10,595 nt of DNA from positions 1-10,595 of the forward strand of contig QHXL01000320.1 in NCBI GenBank assembly GCA_003222935.1. The letters run 5' to 3'. A program made the translations under genes and the position numbers. The notes beneath the pieces were generated by a model. The model searched no databases. It saw nothing but the letters and a program-made list of their open reading frames with translations, and was not told the origin of the DNA. The DNA comes from Acidobacteriota bacterium (GTDB lineage Bacteria > Acidobacteriota > Blastocatellia > Pyrinomonadales > Pyrinomonadaceae). Below, in pieces: positions 7,205 through 10,595 of the stretch; position 1 is the stretch's first letter; each line of letters begins with the position of its first letter.

Positions 7205-8701
7205 ATGAAAATAGATCGTCGTGGTTTCCTAATCGGATCATCTTCTGCCCTGGTGTTAGCGAAGAGCGAATTGTCTGCGGCCGGATCTGTTAAGCGGTCC
7301 GAGACGTCCGGGGTGCGTGACAGCGAGTGGAGAGTTGCAGACCGGGCAGTCAAGGTCTATACCACCGCCGAGAACACTAATCACCGCCTGTCAGCTACCG
7401 ACACACTCGCTTTCAAACCCATGGGCCAACCACTGGAAACGCAAGTTTGTGTGTTTGTCGATCCCACGAGGACGTTTCAGACGATCCTGGGGATTGGCGG
7501 CGCGCTCACGGATTCTTCGGCTGAGACGTTCGCAAAACTGCCGCCGGCAAAACAGCGTGAAATCTTAAATGCTTACTTTGACGCACGCACCGGTATTGGT
7601 TACACGCTGGCAAGAACAAACATCCATAGTTGTGATTTCTCAAGTGGTAGCTACACCTATGTGAACGAAGGCGACAAGGAGTTGAAGTCTTTCAGCGTCA
7701 ACCACGACAAGCAATTTCGTATTCCCTTTATCAAACAAGCCATGTCCGCTGCCGGGGGAAAACTCAATATTTTTGGCAGCCCCTGGAGTCCGCCCGCTTT
7801 CATGAAGAGCAACAACGATATGCTTCATGGTGGGAAGTTGAAGCCGGAGTTCTATCAAGCGTGGGCCAACTACTTCACGAGGTTTATCAAAGCCTATCAG
7901 CAAGAAGGGATACCCATCTGGGGTATTTCAATTCAAAACGAGCCCATGGCGACGCAGAAATGGGAGTCATGCATTTTCTCAGCGGAGGACGAGCGAGACT
8001 TCCTGAAAAACTATCTTGGCCCAACGATGAAAAGGGAAGGGCTGAGTAGTAAGAAGATTATTGTCTGGGATCACAATCGTGACCTCATCTATCAAAGAGC
8101 AACGACTCTGCTAAGTGATCCGAAAGCTGCGCAGTACGTATGGGGTATAGGTTATCACTGGTATGAACCATGGAGTGGCGGCGAGCCGATGTTCGACAAC
8201 GTTAAGCTGGTGCACGAGTCTTATCCGAACATGAACCTCATCTTCACGGAAGGTTGCTCCGATTCCTTTGATGCCCAAAAACTTTCCGAGTGGAGACTCG
8301 GTGAACAGTACGGACGTTCAATGATCAATGACTTCAACAACGGCACTGTTGGCTGGACAGATTGGAACATCCTGTTGGATGAGACCGGTGGCCCAAACCA
8401 CGTCGGGAATTTCTGCTTCGCTCCAGTACATGCGGATACCAAAACCGGTGAGCTAACTTATACCAACTCCTATTACTATATCGGGCACTTCTCAAAGTTT
8501 CTCCAACCAGGCGCCAGGAGAATCGCAAGTTCTCCGAGCAGAAGCCAACTAATCTCAACCGCTTTTATCAATCCTGATGGCAAGGTGTCAGTTGTCGTGA
8601 TGAACAAGAGCGACAAGCCGGTGCCCTATTTCCTTTGGGTCGAGGGTCAGGCAGCTGAAGTTAATAGCTTGCCGCACTCCATCCAGACACTTGTTTTCTG
8701 A
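7205..8701 (+). CDS. Tat-exported glycoside hydrolase family 30 enzyme (glucosylceramidase / beta-1,6-glucanase-like)
   Basis: A 498-residue protein from the chosen start. It begins MKIDRRGFLIGSSSALVLA, a twin-arginine signal peptide, so it is exported folded. The catalytic barrel shows GIGGALTDSSAE near the N-terminus, FGSPWSPPAFMK, the acid/base Glu246 in QNEP and the nucleophile Glu349 in FTEGC, which are the GH30 (clan A) hallmarks; the C-terminal beta region ends near the stop. Likely substrates are beta-linked glucans or glucosides; sequence alone does not settle the subfamily. The frame stays open upstream to an ATG at 7118, but that extension reads NHRDTEARRSHR, which is just the translated inverted repeat. 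I therefore start at 7205. ATGs at 7187 and 7193 are possible alternatives, and none has a good Shine-Dalgarno site. Confidence 0.88.
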   Translation: MKIDRRGFLIGSSSALVLAKSELSAAGSVKRSETSGVRDSEWRVADRAVKVYTTAENTNHRLSATDTLAFKPMGQPLETQVCVFVDPTRTFQTILGIGGALTDSSAETFAKLPPAKQREILNAYFDARTGIGYTLARTNIHSCDFSSGSYTYVNEGDKELKSFSVNHDKQFRIPFIKQAMSAAGGKLNIFGSPWSPPAFMKSNNDMLHGGKLKPEFYQAWANYFTRFIKAYQQEGIPIWGISIQNEPMATQKWESCIFSAEDERDFLKNYLGPTMKREGLSSKKIIVWDHNRDLIYQRATTLLSDPKAAQYVWGIGYHWYEPWSGGEPMFDNVKLVHESYPNMNLIFTEGCSDSFDAQKLSEWRLGEQYGRSMINDFNNGTVGWTDWNILLDETGGPNHVGNFCFAPVHADTKTGELTYTNSYYYIGHFSKFLQPGARRIASSPSRSQLISTAFINPDGKVSVVVMNKSDKPVPYFLWVEGQAAEVNSLPHSIQTLVF

Positions 8702-8715
8702 TTTGCCCCGGATCA

Positions 8716-8801
8716 TTAGCCGCAGATTGACGCAGATAAACGCAGAACTGAGGCTGACAATCCACTCGTCTCTGCGAAGATCTGCGTAAATCTGCGGCTA
8801 A
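8716..8801. repeat. Inverted repeat of 10-bp-phased TCTGCG units between convergent genes
   Basis: Left arm 8716-8746 and right arm 8771-8801 are 31 nt and match at 27 positions as reverse complements, with a 24-nt loop. The left arm holds CGCAGA at 8721, 8731 and 8741, and the right arm TCTGCG at 8771, 8781 and 8791, each at exact 10-bp steps. It sits between the stop of the GH30 gene and the stop of the DUF1552 gene, so as RNA it could act as a bidirectional terminator or 3'-end stabiliser, although no T-run follows. The type is a dispersed intergenic repeat seen in many environmental bacteria. Confidence 0.85.
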
Positions 8802-8810
8802 GATTCTGAG

Positions 8811-10160
8811 TCAGATCAGATCCAGTAGGCCGGTACTGTCGCCAAGTCTTTCCTGATGGACGCCCATGCGATCGAGTAGCGAGAGGTACAGGTTCGTGAT
8901 TGGGGTGCTCGTCGGAGCAATGGTGTGCTTTCCAGGTTTCAAGCTCCCGGCACCGCGACCTGCAAGTAAGACCGGTAATGCTTCGTGGGTATGTCTGTTG
9001 CCGTCGGCTATCCCACTTCCGTAAACGAGCATCGAGTGGTCCAACAGAGTACCGTCACCCTCGGGTGTCGATTTGAGCCGCTCCAGGAGATACGCAAACA
9101 ATTCCGTGTGCAGTGTGTTGATGCGAACGACCTTCTCAATCCATTCCGGGTTGTTGCGGTGATGCGTCAATGGATGATGAGGATCGCTGATACCAATCTC
9201 GGGATAGACTCGATTGCTGCCCTCTCTTCCAACCACGAGCGTGACCACGCGAGTCAGATCCGATTGAAACGCCAGGAGCAGTAAGTCGCACATCAGTTTT
9301 GCGTACTCAGGGAATTCGAAAGGTATTCCCGTTGGCTTATCGATCCCGGGGGCAAGTGCACGCGTGTCTTTTTCGGCGCTCTCGATTCGTTGCTCTATCT
9401 CGCGGACGGAGAAGAGATATTCATCCATCTTGCGCTGATCTCCTGGACCAAGAGTCTTAACAAGACCTTGCGTCTCTACTCTCACCATGTCCAGGATGCT
9501 CTTTCGATACTTCAGTCGCCGTGCCCTGGTTTGTGGATCAAGACTGAGATCCTCCCCGGTACCAAACAAGCGTTCGAAAGCCGCACGAGGATTTACCTCG
9601 GGTGGCATGGGCGTCTGCGGTGTACGCCATGACAGGCTGTTGGTATAGGCGCAGCTGTAACCTGAATCGCAGTCACCAACTGTGCGCGAATCTTCGCAAC
9701 CCAATTCGAGAGATGGAAACCGCGTGGTGCCTGCCAGCTTGGTTGCCGCCACTTGATCCACCGAGACTCCGCCACGAATATCGGCGCCCGCAGTCTTGTG
9801 GCAATGTACACCGGTCAGAAATGAAGCACCGGCGCGAGCGTGGTCCCCGGGGCCGTCTCCCAATGCGTTGCCCGTGTAAGAGTCCAAATTAGAAAGAACG
9901 TAAAGGTCCTTCCGAAGCGCTTCGAGCGGTTTGAGGATCCGCGTGAACTGGTAGTCGGAACCGGTCGCGCTTGGCGTCCACTCCCTCATGACAATACCGT
10001 TTGGCACATATACAAAAGCCATTCGGGTTGGAGGTTTCGACTCGAGAGCACGGCCGCGAGCAAACGCCGGAACCATCGCATCAAGCAAGGGAAGGGAAAG
10101 CACTGTCCCCATACCACGCAGAAACGTTCGTCTCGGCAGTCGCTTCCGAGTAATGATCAT
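8811..10160 (-). CDS. DUF1552 family Tat-exported protein (HXXSHH type, PF07586)
   Basis: A 449-residue protein with a twin-arginine signal (LPRRTFLRGMG, residues 8-18; hydrophobic stretch to about 33, likely cleavage after AFA). The mature part begins TRMAFVYVPNGIV and carries HPLTHH (His329, His333, His334), the family's HXXSHH motif with Thr for Ser. The family is of unknown function, found mostly in Planctomycetota, Verrucomicrobiota and Acidobacteriota, and almost always encoded beside a DUF1592/DUF1588/DUF1585 haem protein, as here. Its ATG overlaps the upstream stop (ATGA, 10160-10157) and has an AGGAGA site 8-10 nt before it, so the two are co-translated. The length is usual for the family. 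It ends close to the inverted repeat. Confidence 0.92.
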   Translation of the reverse strand: MIITRKRLPRRTFLRGMGTVLSLPLLDAMVPAFARGRALESKPPTRMAFVYVPNGIVMREWTPSATGSDYQFTRILKPLEALRKDLYVLSNLDSYTGNALGDGPGDHARAGASFLTGVHCHKTAGADIRGGVSVDQVAATKLAGTTRFPSLELGCEDSRTVGDCDSGYSCAYTNSLSWRTPQTPMPPEVNPRAAFERLFGTGEDLSLDPQTRARRLKYRKSILDMVRVETQGLVKTLGPGDQRKMDEYLFSVREIEQRIESAEKDTRALAPGIDKPTGIPFEFPEYAKLMCDLLLLAFQSDLTRVVTLVVGREGSNRVYPEIGISDPHHPLTHHRNNPEWIEKVVRINTLHTELFAYLLERLKSTPEGDGTLLDHSMLVYGSGIADGNRHTHEALPVLLAGRGAGSLKPGKHTIAPTSTPITNLYLSLLDRMGVHQERLGDSTGLLDLI

Positions 10161-10595
10161 CGTGCAATCTCTCCTCTTCGTTTCTGAAATGGTTGGCTGT
10201 TGACGATCCCGAGAATCAGACTCGAGATGCGGTAATTGTCAGCACCCACCTTCCTGACGATCTCTTTAATGGCTGCATCGTCAGCAGGTTCAAGCCCTCT
10301 ACCCAGCGCATAGATAAACATCTTCCGGGTCAAACTCTCGGTGAATGCATTGGGATCAGCTTTCAGAATCGCTTTCAGCGCCTGTGGTCCAGTGAATGAT
10401 CTCCCGTCAGGCAGTGTTCCCGAAGCATTGATCGGAAACTCGCCATCCTTCGTGCGCCAGGCACCGACGGCGTCGAAGTTTTCCAACCCAAATCCCAAGG
10501 GATCCATTCGCACATGACATGAGGCGCAGATTGGGTTCTTTCGGTGTAGTTCAAGTTGCTCACGCATCGAAGATGTTGTGCCGATCTTTGCCTCA
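10157..10595 (-). CDS. C-terminal end of a DUF1592/DUF1588/DUF1585 planctomycete-type cytochrome-like protein (5' part off the window)
   Basis: The last 145 codons are visible; the frame stays open to the right edge, so an internal ATG at 10567 is not the true start. It shows the end of DUF1588 with a c-type haem motif CASCH followed by MDPLGFGLENFDAVG, and then DUF1585 (GTLPDGRSFTG through the C-terminus). In full-length relatives these follow an N-terminal cytochrome-like part and DUF1587, DUF1595 and DUF1592, for a total of about 700-1000 residues. The protein is expected in the periplasm and presumably transfers electrons together with the DUF1552 partner. The stop overlaps the DUF1552 start by 4 bp. 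Confidence 0.9.
   Translation of the reverse strand, partial: EAKIGTTSSMREQLELHRKNPICASCHVRMDPLGFGLENFDAVGAWRTKDGEFPINASGTLPDGRSFTGPQALKAILKADPNAFTESLTRKMFIYALGRGLEPADDAAIKEIVRKVGADNYRISSLILGIVNSQPFQKRRGEIAR

Noticed and set aside
7062..8801. The two inverted repeats as a CRISPR array or as the ends of one transposon
   Set aside because: The arms of the two repeats differ in sequence, there are no regular spacers, and the DNA between them holds a GH30 gene and no transposase.
10157..10567. A complete 136-residue protein starting at the ATG at 10567
   Set aside because: The frame continues upstream to the edge of the window with family-typical sequence (EAKIGTTSS before that Met), so this is the tail of a larger protein.

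Overview
This looks like a bacterial chromosome segment of roughly balanced to moderately high GC. Two features suggest Acidobacteriota (possibly Blastocatellia-like), or less likely Planctomycetota/Verrucomicrobiota: a DUF1588/DUF1585 c-type cytochrome-like protein overlapping a DUF1552 Tat-exported protein, and large imperfect inverted repeats with the 'ACCACAGAGACACAGAGG' and 'CCGCAGATTGACGCAGAT' character. This is inference from gene content; there is no rRNA or other phylogenetic marker in the window.

Left part (1-5733), all on the minus strand: a compact three-gene cassette. Reading in transcription order it holds (i) a 673-residue gluzincin-type zinc metallopeptidase with no signal peptide, (ii) 2 bp further on, a 513-residue ComEC/Rec2-like metallo-beta-lactamase-fold hydrolase, and (iii) 87 bp further on, a GTG-started reading frame that is open at the left edge (693 codons visible). 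This third protein is the most unusual object here. It has a signal peptide, a proline/threonine hexapeptide-repeat linker, a beta-rich TIG/Ig-like exported region, one transmembrane helix, a cytoplasmic SIR2-like domain, and then the start of an SMC/RecF/OLD-type ATPase with a clear Walker A motif. Protease, nuclease/hydrolase-fold and SIR2-ATPase modules side by side resemble the parts list of bacterial conflict (anti-phage or programmed-death) systems, here with an exported sensor-like module attached. The catalytic histidine of the SIR2 domain appears to be a tyrosine. That function is inference; no such system is named here.

Middle (5734-8810): a 280-bp intergenic stretch with a weak candidate promoter for the cassette, then an exported alpha/beta-hydrolase esterase (minus strand), and divergently a Tat-exported GH30-family glycoside hydrolase (plus strand). 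The short divergent spacer is almost filled by a 38-nt-arm imperfect inverted repeat that also runs into the apparent upstream extension of the GH30 reading frame. A second inverted repeat, built from 10-bp-spaced TCTGCG/CGCAGA units, separates the GH30 gene from the convergent DUF1552 gene. These two enzymes look like periplasmic carbohydrate or ester degradation functions, with no visible tie to the left cassette.

Right part (8811-10595), minus strand: a DUF1552 protein with a Tat signal, preceded by (and overlapping by 4 bp) the C-terminal end of a DUF1588/DUF1585 haem-binding protein that enters from the right edge. This pair is a common module of unknown substrate in these phyla.
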